From Winogradskya humida (lineage in GTDB: Bacteria > Actinomycetota > Actinomycetes > Mycobacteriales > Micromonosporaceae), in assembly GCF_016862215.1 (NCBI RefSeq), contig NZ_BOMN01000098.1, positions 1-64,000 of the forward strand: DNA of 64,000 nucleotides, written 5' to 3'. Below, in pieces: positions 56,695 through 64,000 of this stretch. Under the pieces are notes generated by a model. That model was not told the origin of the DNA and did not search any database. It saw nothing but the letters and a program-made list of their open reading frames with translations. Every line of letters starts with the position of its first letter. The stretch's first letter is position 1. The translations under genes and the position numbers were made by a program.

Positions 56695-56722
56695 TTCGCT
56701 TGCGAATACTCGCACGCGAATA
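56695..56722. promoter_or_regulatory. PadR-type operator region
   Basis: TTCGC-TT-GCGAA (56695-56706), then direct repeats TGCGAATA (56701-56708) and CGCGAATA (56715-56722), all within 40 bases of the PadR GTG and in the gap to the divergent esterase gene. Suggests PadR self-control and perhaps control of the esterase. Confidence 0.5.
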
Positions 56723-56735
56723 ATACGGTGGCCGG

Positions 56736-57332
56736 GTGAAGCGACGCAGGGTGGCGAACATGTTGGCGCTGGCTGTGCTCTCCGCGCTGGTGGAGCGGCC
56801 GATGCACCCGTACGAGATGGCCACGATCCTGCGGGAGCGCGGCAAGGACGACGACATGGAGATCAAGTGGGGGTCGCTCTACACCGTCGTGCGCAACCTC
56901 GCCAAGCACGGTCTGATCGAGCCCGCCGAGGTCGGCCGGGACGGCCGGCGTCCTGAACGGACGGTCTACCGGATCACCACCATCGGCCACGACGAGCTGG
57001 TCGACTGGGTCCGCGAGCTGATCGCGATGCCGGGCCCCGAGCACCCCCGCTTCCGGGCCGGCCTGTCCGTGCTGTCCGTCCTGCACCCCGGCAACGCGAC
57101 GGCCCTGCTCCGCGAACGCCTCGCCCGCCTCGACGACGGGGTGATCGCAGCCCGCGCGGCACTCGAACAGTACGGCCGCGAGGTCCCCCGTCTGTTCCTC
57201 GTCGAATCGGAATACGACCTCGCGATCCGGGTCGCGGAAGCAGCCTGGGTCCGCTCCCTGCTGGCCGAGATCGACCTCGGCACCTACCCCGGGCTGGACG
57301 CCTGGCGGGCCTTCCACGAGGAGAACCCATGA
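56736..57332 (+). CDS. PadR-family regulator
   Basis: 198 residues, GTG start. N-terminal winged helix MLALAVLSALVERPMHPYEMATILRERG...IKWGSLYTVVRNLAKHGLIEPAEVGRDGRRPERTVYRITTIGHDEL is the PadR signature; the C-terminal helical Vir_act_alpha_C domain follows. PadR proteins repress detoxification or catabolic genes. The stop overlaps the monooxygenase ATG by 4 bases, so regulator and enzyme are made together. Confidence 0.95.
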   Translation: MKRRRVANMLALAVLSALVERPMHPYEMATILRERGKDDDMEIKWGSLYTVVRNLAKHGLIEPAEVGRDGRRPERTVYRITTIGHDELVDWVRELIAMPGPEHPRFRAGLSVLSVLHPGNATALLRERLARLDDGVIAARAALEQYGREVPRLFLVESEYDLAIRVAEAAWVRSLLAEIDLGTYPGLDAWRAFHEENP

Positions 57333-58501
57333 CACAGGTACGCACAGCGCTGATCGTCGGTGGCGGGATCGCCGGTCCGGTGGTGGCAGCGGCGCTCCGG
57401 CGAGCCGGCATCACCTCAACGGTCGTGGAGGCGCACGCCGCGCAGGACGATCACCTCGGCGGCACCCTGGCCCTGGCGCCCAACGGCGTCGCGGCCCTGC
57501 ACGCCATCGGCATGGACGAGGGCGTTGTGGAGCACGCGACGCCGATCAGCAGACAGGTCATGGCGTTCGGCGGTAAGCGCATCGCCATGCCTTCGCTCAA
57601 GGACGTGCCACCCCTGCGCGTGGTGCACCGCGCAGCTCTGCACCGCGCCCTGTACGAGCAGGCGGGCGTGCCATTCCTGTTCGGCAAACGCCTCTCCGGC
57701 GCGCACGAGACGACGACCGGGGTCACCGCGACGTTCGACGACGGCAGCACCATGGAGGCCGACGTCCTCATCGGTGCCGACGGTGTCCGGTCGACCGTGC
57801 GCGGGCTGATCGACGCGGACGCCCCCGGGCCGGAGTTCACCGGCGTTCTCGGCTTCGAGGGCGTCTCCGACCACGAGGTGGACCTGCCTGCGGGGACGAT
57901 GACGTTCGCTTTCGGCCGCCGGGGTTACTACCTCTACTGGCCGGAGCCGGGCGGTGGGACGCGGTGGGGTGCCAACCTGCCGTGGAAGCAGCCGCTGCGG
58001 CGCTCGGAGGCGCTCAGGAGACACGACTGGATGAGTGTGCTCCGGGAGGCGTACGGAGATGATGATCCTGGTGGAGAGCTGATCCGGCGCACCGACGCCG
58101 CCGCCCTGCAGGTTGTCGGCGGTCTGCAGATCATGCCGCGGGTGCCGCACTGGCATCGCGGCCGCATGGTCCTCTGCGGGGATGCGGCCCACGCGCCGTC
58201 GAACAGCTCCGGCCAGGGCGCGTCGCTGGCGATCGAGAGCGCCGTGCAACTGGCGCGCTGTCTGCGCGATCTTCCCGACCTTCCGGCTGCCTTCGGGACC
58301 TATGAACGCCTACGCCGTGACCGCGTGGAGCAGATCGCGGCACGTGCCGCGCGCATCAACCACGCCAAGGCGCCCGGCCCGATCGCGCGGACGCTCATGC
58401 CGGTGCTGATGCCGCTGGCGATGAAGGCCATGCACATCGAGCGGACCACCGGCGAGGAGCAGCGCTACCGCATCAACTGGGACGCCCCGGTGACCTCGTG
58501 A
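57329..58501 (+). CDS. FAD-dependent monooxygenase (PHBH-like)
   Basis: 390 residues. FAD motif ALIVGGGIAGPVVAAALRRAG at 8-28, then DVLIGADGVRSTVR and RMVLCGDAAHAPSNSSGQGASLAIESAVQLA (second FAD site with GD). These belong to the para-hydroxybenzoate hydroxylase fold, Tet(X)/salicylate-hydroxylase-like. It could hydroxylate an aromatic or modify an antibiotic. Co-translated with PadR (ATGA overlap), suggesting xenobiotic-induced use. Confidence 0.9.
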   Translation: MTQVRTALIVGGGIAGPVVAAALRRAGITSTVVEAHAAQDDHLGGTLALAPNGVAALHAIGMDEGVVEHATPISRQVMAFGGKRIAMPSLKDVPPLRVVHRAALHRALYEQAGVPFLFGKRLSGAHETTTGVTATFDDGSTMEADVLIGADGVRSTVRGLIDADAPGPEFTGVLGFEGVSDHEVDLPAGTMTFAFGRRGYYLYWPEPGGGTRWGANLPWKQPLRRSEALRRHDWMSVLREAYGDDDPGGELIRRTDAAALQVVGGLQIMPRVPHWHRGRMVLCGDAAHAPSNSSGQGASLAIESAVQLARCLRDLPDLPAAFGTYERLRRDRVEQIAARAARINHAKAPGPIARTLMPVLMPLAMKAMHIERTTGEEQRYRINWDAPVTS

Positions 58502-58601
58502 AATCAATCCGGAAAACGACGTATCGGATCTTTCCGGCTGCCCTCTGAGTGGTGACGGGGCCCGGAGCAGCCGGCGCCCCGAACACCACACGGGGGATCA
58601 G

Positions 58602-60467
58602 ATGAACACCCACACACCGGCTCGGCGCCGCATTGCCGTGGGGGCCGCCGCACTGCTCGCGGCTCCTGCGCTCGGGGGCGCCGGGGCGAGCGCGCACGAA
58701 ACGACAACCGTGGTGCCCACATACACGGTTGTGCAGGAGGGGCTGACCGCCGAGCAGGGCGGCGAGCTCGCCCGCGCGTTCGGCACCGAGAACGCGCTGC
58801 AACCGAACGGGTATTTCAGCTACGTCGACACGGCGTACGGGCAGGTGCCGCTGACCGAAGCCGCCGCCGAGCGGGGCGGGGAGAAAGGCGAGCAGATCAC
58901 CGCCCAGACCCTGGACACCAAGGCCCTGCAACGCATCCGCCCGGTGGCCGACGAGCAGGCCCTCGAACGCGGCGCGGAGCTGGTCAAACTCGCTCAGCTG
59001 AGCCCCGATCTCACCGCGACTCCCGAGGTCACCCACACCGAGCTGACGATCACGAGCACCACAGGCAGGACGGCCAGGGCAAAGGCCAAGGTCTACCCCC
59101 TCGACACGGTGGTCAGCTACCGGCTGGACCTGGGCGGCCTCCCCGTCACCGGGCAGGGCGCGAAGCTGCGGCTCACCGTCGGGCCCGACGGCGCGGTCAC
59201 CCAGCTCTCGAGCGCCCTGCGCCAGGTGGAGAAGAGCGGCAAGGCCGAGGTCATCAGCCCCAGGCGCGCGTACGCACAATGCGCCGCTCTCTACGGCGAA
59301 GGCGTCAAACAGGACGAGCCGACCCTCGGCTACCAGTTCCCCGAGCTGAGCGCCGCAGACGCGAGCGGCAAGGGAACGGTGTCCACGATCCTTCCGCAGT
59401 ACACGTGCAACCCGGCCGACGGCGCCCAGGCGCACCGGCTCGTGCCGGCGGTCGAGGGCGCGGCACCGGCGGGCAAGATCGGAGCTGTCCGCACGGGCGG
59501 GACGATCAGCGCGAAGGTGTCCGTCGACGGCGGCACAGCACCGTACACCTATCTGTGGTCCTCCTCCTCCACCGTCCTGACCAGCCGTAACGAAGCGGGC
59601 ATCACCTACGAGCGCAGCCCGCGCGATCGGGAGGACGGCGGCGAGCAGCTCACCGTCGAGGTAACCGACGCGAACGGCCTGGCCGCCACCGCCCACGTGG
59701 ACCTGGGCAGCGACGGGGAGACGAGCGCCGAGTTCCAGCCCGGCGGCGGCGGCTTCGGGGCATTGTCGACCGGCCGCACGGACGTCGGTATCGAGCAGAC
59801 CATCAACGAGTGGCAGTGCGCCCAGGACAGCGCGAACGGTTTCCGCAACGTCATGGCCGATCACGGCGTCCCCACGCAGTTCGACTGGCGTGGCGCGAGC
59901 GCGTTCGAACGCGACTTCAAGGAGCCCTACGACAACTCGTATGTCGATGACGTCGACGCGACCTGGTACACCGGCCACGGCTGGCCGGGCGGTTTCACGT
60001 TCAAGGGCGCCCACGACGACACCACGATCACGCCGGGCGACGCCCGCTGGGGCAACAACGACCTCGAATGGCTCCAGCTCGAATCGTGCCAGGTGCTGCG
60101 CGACACGAACGGCAACCATGACTACTTCGGCCGCTGGCGTCAGGCGTTCGCCGGGCTGCACATCCTGAACGGGTTCGACACCAACGCGTACTGCGTCGGC
60201 GGTGGCACGGGCGGCACGTTCGCGTCGTACCTGTTCCCGAAGAAGTTCCTCTGGTGGCAGCTGCGCCCCGCCTACCGGGTCCAGTCGGCCTGGGCGGCCA
60301 TGGCCATCGACCGCGAACCGTCGGGCGTCAAGTACCGCTCGATGGGCCTGATCCGCTCCGACGGCGTCACCAACATCGGCGACTACTTCTGGGGCCAGGG
60401 CCCCACCGGCCCGGACATCCCGCTCACCGCCGGCACAGGAATGTGGTCACTCTCCGGCACAGTCTGA
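58602..60467 (+). CDS. Secreted DUF6345 protein with caspase-like His/Cys signature
   Basis: 621 residues, signal peptide about 1-31 (twin Arg at 8-9, cut near ASA|H). An N-terminal region (about 40-280) rich in alpha/beta repeats resembles a propeptide-like domain; about 300-375 is an Ig/PKD-like sandwich (GTISAKVSVDGGTAPYTYLWSSSS); about 385-615 is the DUF6345 domain. There TWYTGHGWPGG (H459) and LEWLQLESCQVL (C496) match the hydrophobic-His-Gly and hydrophobic-x-Cys blocks of clan CD cysteine peptidases. Many Trp and Asp residues. Function unknown; possible secreted peptidase. Confidence 0.75.
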   Translation: MNTHTPARRRIAVGAAALLAAPALGGAGASAHETTTVVPTYTVVQEGLTAEQGGELARAFGTENALQPNGYFSYVDTAYGQVPLTEAAAERGGEKGEQITAQTLDTKALQRIRPVADEQALERGAELVKLAQLSPDLTATPEVTHTELTITSTTGRTARAKAKVYPLDTVVSYRLDLGGLPVTGQGAKLRLTVGPDGAVTQLSSALRQVEKSGKAEVISPRRAYAQCAALYGEGVKQDEPTLGYQFPELSAADASGKGTVSTILPQYTCNPADGAQAHRLVPAVEGAAPAGKIGAVRTGGTISAKVSVDGGTAPYTYLWSSSSTVLTSRNEAGITYERSPRDREDGGEQLTVEVTDANGLAATAHVDLGSDGETSAEFQPGGGGFGALSTGRTDVGIEQTINEWQCAQDSANGFRNVMADHGVPTQFDWRGASAFERDFKEPYDNSYVDDVDATWYTGHGWPGGFTFKGAHDDTTITPGDARWGNNDLEWLQLESCQVLRDTNGNHDYFGRWRQAFAGLHILNGFDTNAYCVGGGTGGTFASYLFPKKFLWWQLRPAYRVQSAWAAMAIDREPSGVKYRSMGLIRSDGVTNIGDYFWGQGPTGPDIPLTAGTGMWSLSGTV

Positions 60468-60478
60468 CCGTACGCCCG

Positions 60479-60515
60479 AAGCAGCGCTCCGCCGTCCCCC
60501 GGTGGAGCGCTGCTT
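60479..60515 (+). terminator. Rho-independent terminator after the DUF6345 gene
   Basis: AAGCAGCGCTCC pairs perfectly with GGAGCGCTGCTT (12-bp stem, 13-base loop), with TTTCG after it; 11 bases from the stop codon. Confidence 0.85.
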
Positions 60516-60789
60516 TCGTCACACCAAATAACCGCATTCCGGCACAGGCGGAATGGAATCGGTCGCTTGACGACGGGGCTCAGCCGATCATTCAGCGCCC
60601 CGTGGCCATGTTGCTCGAAATGTCAACTTGTCCGTTTGCTCGCTGGTTCGCGCCCGGCCCACGGTTCTATGTTGGCCGGGAACGAGACGTCCGGGCGATC
60701 CCGGTCTCTGTGCCAGATGACCTTTTCATCGACGCCGCCGATCCACACAGTGCTATGTCGACGTTCATTTCTTTCCCGGAGGACCCTCC
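60516..60789. other. Upstream region of the cyclase-like operon
   Basis: No gene seen. It holds a dyad CATTCCG-N7-CGGAATG (60535-60555), an AT-rich start (CACCAAATAA), and the ribosome site GGAGG at 60778-60782. The region must contain the promoter of the coupled three-gene operon that follows; no clear -35/-10 pair stands out. Confidence 0.5.
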
Positions 60790-61533
60790 ATGCGCAATCC
60801 CACGTTCCACTACATCGTGGTCGTCGATGTCGAGGGATACGGCCGCCGGCTCGTGCCCGTGCAGGCGTCGCTGCGGACCGCCATGTACGAGGTGACGGAG
60901 AACGCGTTCGAGGACGCCGGCCTGGACTGGGAGTCCGTGGTCAAGCTGGATCGCGGCGACGGGATCCTGATGCTCGTGCCGCCCACCGCCGACGGGGTCA
61001 CCCTCGCGGGGAAGTTCGTGATCGCCCTGCACGAGAGCCTGCGGGAGAAGGCCGGCTTCTTCTCCGCCGAGCATCAGATGCGGATGCGGGTCGCGCTGCA
61101 CCAGGGCACCTGCCAGCAGGACCGCAACGGCTGGGTCGGCGAGGCGATCAACACCGCGGCCCGCCTGGTCGACGCCGGCCCGCTGCGCGCGGCGCTGGCC
61201 TCGGCACCCGCGGCGACCATGGCGTTCATCGCCTCCGACGACATCTACCGCAGCGTGATCCGGCACGGCTTCCGGCACATCGACACGGCGTCGTTCGCCC
61301 CGGTCGAGATCGACATGAAGGAGCTGCAGGAGACCGCCTGGGTGCAGATCCCCGGCTACCCGCACCCGCCGCACCTCAACCCGCAGCCCGCGCCGGCGCC
61401 CGCCCCGCAACCGTCGCCCGCGGGCGGGGAGCGCAGGACGTCCGCCGGGGTGCAGTTCCACGGGCCGTTGACCTTCGGCGGCGATCAGGTGATCGGTCAC
61501 AAGACCGTGCACGGCAACGAGTATCCCCGATGA
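60790..61533 (+). CDS. Class III nucleotide-cyclase-like protein with C-terminal peptide motif
   Basis: 247 residues. Residues 5-190 have the catalytic core layout: metal-binding D13 (VVVDVEGYG) and D57 (RGDGILML), then N121 and R125 in GEAINTAARL, the transition-state Asn-x3-Arg pair. The Lys/Asp substrate-choice region is not standard (one extra residue before GDG), so the product nucleotide, if any, is uncertain. A Pro/Ala linker (about 192-212) leads to a short end, FHGPLTFGGDQVIGHKTV. This kind of domain is common in actinobacterial multi-gene signalling operons. Its stop overlaps the next gene by 4 bases (ATGA). Confidence 0.8.
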   Translation: MRNPTFHYIVVVDVEGYGRRLVPVQASLRTAMYEVTENAFEDAGLDWESVVKLDRGDGILMLVPPTADGVTLAGKFVIALHESLREKAGFFSAEHQMRMRVALHQGTCQQDRNGWVGEAINTAARLVDAGPLRAALASAPAATMAFIASDDIYRSVIRHGFRHIDTASFAPVEIDMKELQETAWVQIPGYPHPPHLNPQPAPAPAPQPSPAGGERRTSAGVQFHGPLTFGGDQVIGHKTVHGNEYPR

Positions 61534-63863
61534 CAGCACCCGCACCACCGCCGCAGCAGCAGGCACCGGCGATCCCACAACCGCAGGGCCCCGCGCCGCA
61601 GAAACAGCAGGACCCCACCCCGGGCCCGGTCAAGCCGGCCGGGAACGCCGCGAAACCCACCTCGGGCGCGCAGAAGCCCGCGGGAGGGCCGCCGAAGGAC
61701 GCGGCCGCCGGTAAGGAGGCCGCCAAAGACGGGGCCGCCGTCCCGCAGGCCGGGCCGCAGCCGGAGCCGATCTCCACGACCGGTCTGGAGGACCAGGAGA
61801 AGCGGGGCGCGCTGCCCGAGGCCGCCGACGACCGGCTGGAGGAGCGGCTGCGCAAGGCCGCGTACAACCTCTCCGGTGACCTGGTCGCCGGTGACAAGCT
61901 CGTGATGATGCTCGGCGGCAAGGAGAAGGCGCCGATGCAGCCGCTCGGTGCCCAGCTCACCGAGCCGGTGCGGCACGCGTTCGTCGAGCCCGCGGACTGG
62001 CCGAAGATCCGCGGTGTCCTCTTCGACCAGCGCCTCGTGGTGCTGCGCGCCGATCCGCATCAGGGCAAGGTCGCGGCCGCGATCCGGATGCTGCAGGCGG
62101 TGCCGGAGCGCCCGATCTACAACCTGGACAACGACGTCGACCTGGCCCGGCTCACGACGCTGCTGGACGACGCCAACAACGACAACCCGCTGCCGCCCGG
62201 CGCCGGCTTCCTGCTGTGCGAGCCACAGCGGTGGGGCGAGGTGCAGGGCTGGATGCTGCAGCAGCTCGAAGCCGTGATGAAACGCATCGACGCCCGGATG
62301 GTGCTCACCCTCGGCACGGACGCCCCGCTCGCCGACGAGGACATCCGCGAGCACGTGGTGGCGCTGGGCCAGGCCCGCCCGCACGCCGAGATCCTTGCCA
62401 GCCACCTCGCGTGGCGGCTGGAGGACCGGGAGCTCGCGCAGCGGCTGCTCGCGGAGAAGAGCGTCGCCGAGCTGGCCGATGAGACCTTCACGGGGGTGAT
62501 GTCGCTGAAGGTGGCGGCGGACCTCGCGGTGATCATCAGCCAGGAGCTGAGCGGCGCGACGGTCGACGTGGACCGGGTCCGCGCCCGGGTGGCCGAGCGA
62601 ACCATCGAGGACTTCGACATCTGGTTCGGCGGGCTGGACGAGGTCCCGGACCGGTGCATGGCGATCGCGCTGGCGGCGTTGAACGGGCTGCCCTACGAGA
62701 TCGTGGTCCGCGCCGCCGATGCCCTGGCCGACCGGCTCGACGGGCCGCCCCTGGTCGTCGGTGGTGACACGGTGCATGTCGTGGCGCCGTGGCGGGACCC
62801 GTTCCGGCGTACCAGGCGGGAGCGGTTGCGGCTGTTGCGGGCCCAGGTACGCACGACGACCGTGCGCGGCCCGTTCGGCACCGGTCCGGCGGAGGTCCTC
62901 GAGTACGCCGACACCAGCTATCCCCTCCAGATCCTCACCCACGTGTGGCGGGAATTCGACATTCAGCGGGTCCTGCTGGACTGGCTGCGCGATCTGGCGG
63001 TCAGCTCGAACAAAGATGTGCGCGCCTGGTCCGGCACCGCGCTGGGCGTCCTGTCCTGCCAGGCGTTCGACTTCGTCCACGCCGAGGCCCTGCGCCCGAT
63101 GTCGATCGACGACGACAGCATCCAGAACCGCGAGGTCGTCGCGTACGCCCTGCGCGTACCCGCCGATGATCCGAAGCTGCGCCCGCTCGTGACCGCCGTG
63201 ATCACCGGCCTGTACACCAACCGCGACTCCCCGTTCGGCCAGGCCACGGCGGCGAGGGCGTACGGCATCAGCCTCGGCCGGCAGAGCGCCCCGGACGCGC
63301 TGACCGCCCTCGACCGGCTCGCCACCATCGACCACATCGCGATCGCGTCGGCCATCGCGGGCAGCCTCGGCGATCTGATCCTGCAGAACGAGCAGGACAA
63401 CGCACCCCTGGTGCTGGACCGGATCTCCGGCTGGCTCAACGACCGCCGCCGGGCACTGACCGGCCAGTTCGCCTTCCTCCAGCTGGCCCGGTCGCTCACC
63501 ACCGAGGTCACGATGGGTGACCCGGCGGTCAAGACGTCCTGGCCGACGCTGCTGATGTTCGCCGATCAGCGGCTGCCACTGCGCCACGGCCTGATCGGCA
63601 TGTGGCGCCACGTCCTGCACTCGGGGACGTTCCCGCTCGCCACCGAGCAGGCGCTGGACACGTGGGCCGCGCTGGCCGAGGCGGACGGCGACGTGCAGGT
63701 CTCGTTCTGCCGGATGCTCGCCGCCGCCGCCGAACAGCTCCGCACCGGCAACCTGATCCGGCGCCACGTGACCCGCTGGCGGGCCGTCGACAACCTGCAA
63801 CCCAAACCCCGGACGGCGTACGCGGTCGAGGCCGCGCTCGATGCGAGGAGTGAGCCCCGGTGA
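61530..63863 (+). CDS. Large protein with disordered N-terminus, degenerate P-loop and helical repeats
   Basis: 777 residues from the ATG at 61530 (ATGA overlap). Residues 1-95 are Pro/Ala/Gln/Lys-rich and disordered. At 116-123 is GDLVAGDK, like GDQVIGHK in the partner protein. About 165-235 looks like an NTPase first strand and loop: RLVVLRADPHQGKVAAAIRML, where the P-loop GxxxxGK(S/T) has lost its first Gly and its Ser/Thr, so it is probably an inactive STAND-like module; FLLCEP could be a degenerate Walker B. About 300-460 is helical, and 500-777 is HEAT-like. Likely a scaffold or sensor working with the cyclase-like protein. GTGA overlap with the next gene. Confidence 0.65.
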   Translation: MTAPAPPPQQQAPAIPQPQGPAPQKQQDPTPGPVKPAGNAAKPTSGAQKPAGGPPKDAAAGKEAAKDGAAVPQAGPQPEPISTTGLEDQEKRGALPEAADDRLEERLRKAAYNLSGDLVAGDKLVMMLGGKEKAPMQPLGAQLTEPVRHAFVEPADWPKIRGVLFDQRLVVLRADPHQGKVAAAIRMLQAVPERPIYNLDNDVDLARLTTLLDDANNDNPLPPGAGFLLCEPQRWGEVQGWMLQQLEAVMKRIDARMVLTLGTDAPLADEDIREHVVALGQARPHAEILASHLAWRLEDRELAQRLLAEKSVAELADETFTGVMSLKVAADLAVIISQELSGATVDVDRVRARVAERTIEDFDIWFGGLDEVPDRCMAIALAALNGLPYEIVVRAADALADRLDGPPLVVGGDTVHVVAPWRDPFRRTRRERLRLLRAQVRTTTVRGPFGTGPAEVLEYADTSYPLQILTHVWREFDIQRVLLDWLRDLAVSSNKDVRAWSGTALGVLSCQAFDFVHAEALRPMSIDDDSIQNREVVAYALRVPADDPKLRPLVTAVITGLYTNRDSPFGQATAARAYGISLGRQSAPDALTALDRLATIDHIAIASAIAGSLGDLILQNEQDNAPLVLDRISGWLNDRRRALTGQFAFLQLARSLTTEVTMGDPAVKTSWPTLLMFADQRLPLRHGLIGMWRHVLHSGTFPLATEQALDTWAALAEADGDVQVSFCRMLAAAAEQLRTGNLIRRHVTRWRAVDNLQPKPRTAYAVEAALDARSEPR

Positions 63864-64000
63864 CCCATCCCCTTTCCATCATCCTCAGTGTCACCCCCGT
63901 GCAGCGGGGCATCTTCGACCGCAGCAAGGCGACCCTGCCGAACGTCGGCGTGGTCTACTCGACCGCAGCCGGGCAGGTCGCGTACTTCGACGGGCGACCG
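63860..64000 (+). CDS. Third gene of the cyclase operon, cut by window end
   Basis: Starts at a GTG overlapping the previous stop by 4 bases. The 47 visible residues (VTHPLSIILSVTPVQRGIFDRSKATLPNVGVVYSTAAGQVAYFDGRP...) show a hydrophobic N-terminus of moderate length and no recognised domain. The coupling makes it a core member of the operon. Confidence 0.55.
   Translation, partial: MTHPLSIILSVTPVQRGIFDRSKATLPNVGVVYSTAAGQVAYFDGRP

Overview
This is high-GC actinobacterial DNA. Several things point to a filamentous soil actinomycete, most likely Micromonosporaceae (Actinoplanes-like): frequent GTG and TTG starts, very high GC at third codon positions, CBM2-bearing secreted cellulases, CebR-type operators, RecBCD rather than only AdnAB, PucR and PadR regulators, and a SpoIIE/RsbW-type signalling protein. 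The assignment is by gene content and style only. No rRNA, tRNA, CRISPR array, prophage or intact insertion sequence was recognised.

Layout. 0-7.6 kb: two tandem paralogous TetR-like genes (the first cut by the window edge), an 18-bp minisatellite, a membrane protein divergent from a two-component system, an XRE regulator divergent from an alpha/beta hydrolase, and an ATP-grasp enzyme. 7.7-16.2 kb: a translationally coupled recC-recB-recD operon. 16.3-25.4 kb: a NUDIX gene and then a plant-cell-wall-degrading island: a GH6 exocellulase and a GH5 enzyme on the minus strand, and GH74 xyloglucanase, AA10 LPMO and GH6 endoglucanase on the plus strand. All five enzymes carry CBM2, and palindromic CebR-like boxes sit at the promoters. 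25.5-28.6 kb: a CBS protein and an nhaA-nhaD-like ion transport operon. 28.7-33.3 kb: a ferredoxin reductase plus acyl desaturase operon, its divergent PucR regulator, an RsbW-like kinase and a repeat-rich spacer.

33.3-39.5 kb: a P450, a quinone oxidoreductase-like gene, a LuxR regulator, an LLM oxidoreductase, a zinc alcohol dehydrogenase pseudogene and its divergent TetR gene with paired operators. 39.5-44.2 kb: a hydroxyquinol (aromatic ring cleavage) operon in which maleylacetate reductase and hydroxyquinol 1,2-dioxygenase are one fused polypeptide, coupled to an FAD hydroxylase and divergent from a LysR regulator. 44.2-48.9 kb: remnants of a DUF4956/carbohydrate-binding-domain locus, a TetR gene, DUF427, a lipoprotein and a GNAT. 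48.8-52.5 kb: a 1223-residue sensor joining histidine kinase, receiver, PP2C phosphatase and anti-sigma-type kinase. 52.5-58.5 kb: secreted and hydrolytic enzymes and a PadR-monooxygenase pair. 58.6-60.5 kb: a secreted DUF6345 protein with a caspase-like His/Cys signature. 60.8 kb to the right edge: a tightly coupled operon of a nucleotide-cyclase-like protein, a protein with a degenerate P-loop, and a third gene cut by the edge. This last operon is the best candidate for an under-described signalling or conflict system.

Recurring themes are short tandem repeats (in coding regions always in multiples of 3 bp; several arrays contain the stop codons of the flanking genes), 4-base ATGA/GTGA operon overlaps, and tail-to-tail overlapping convergent genes.
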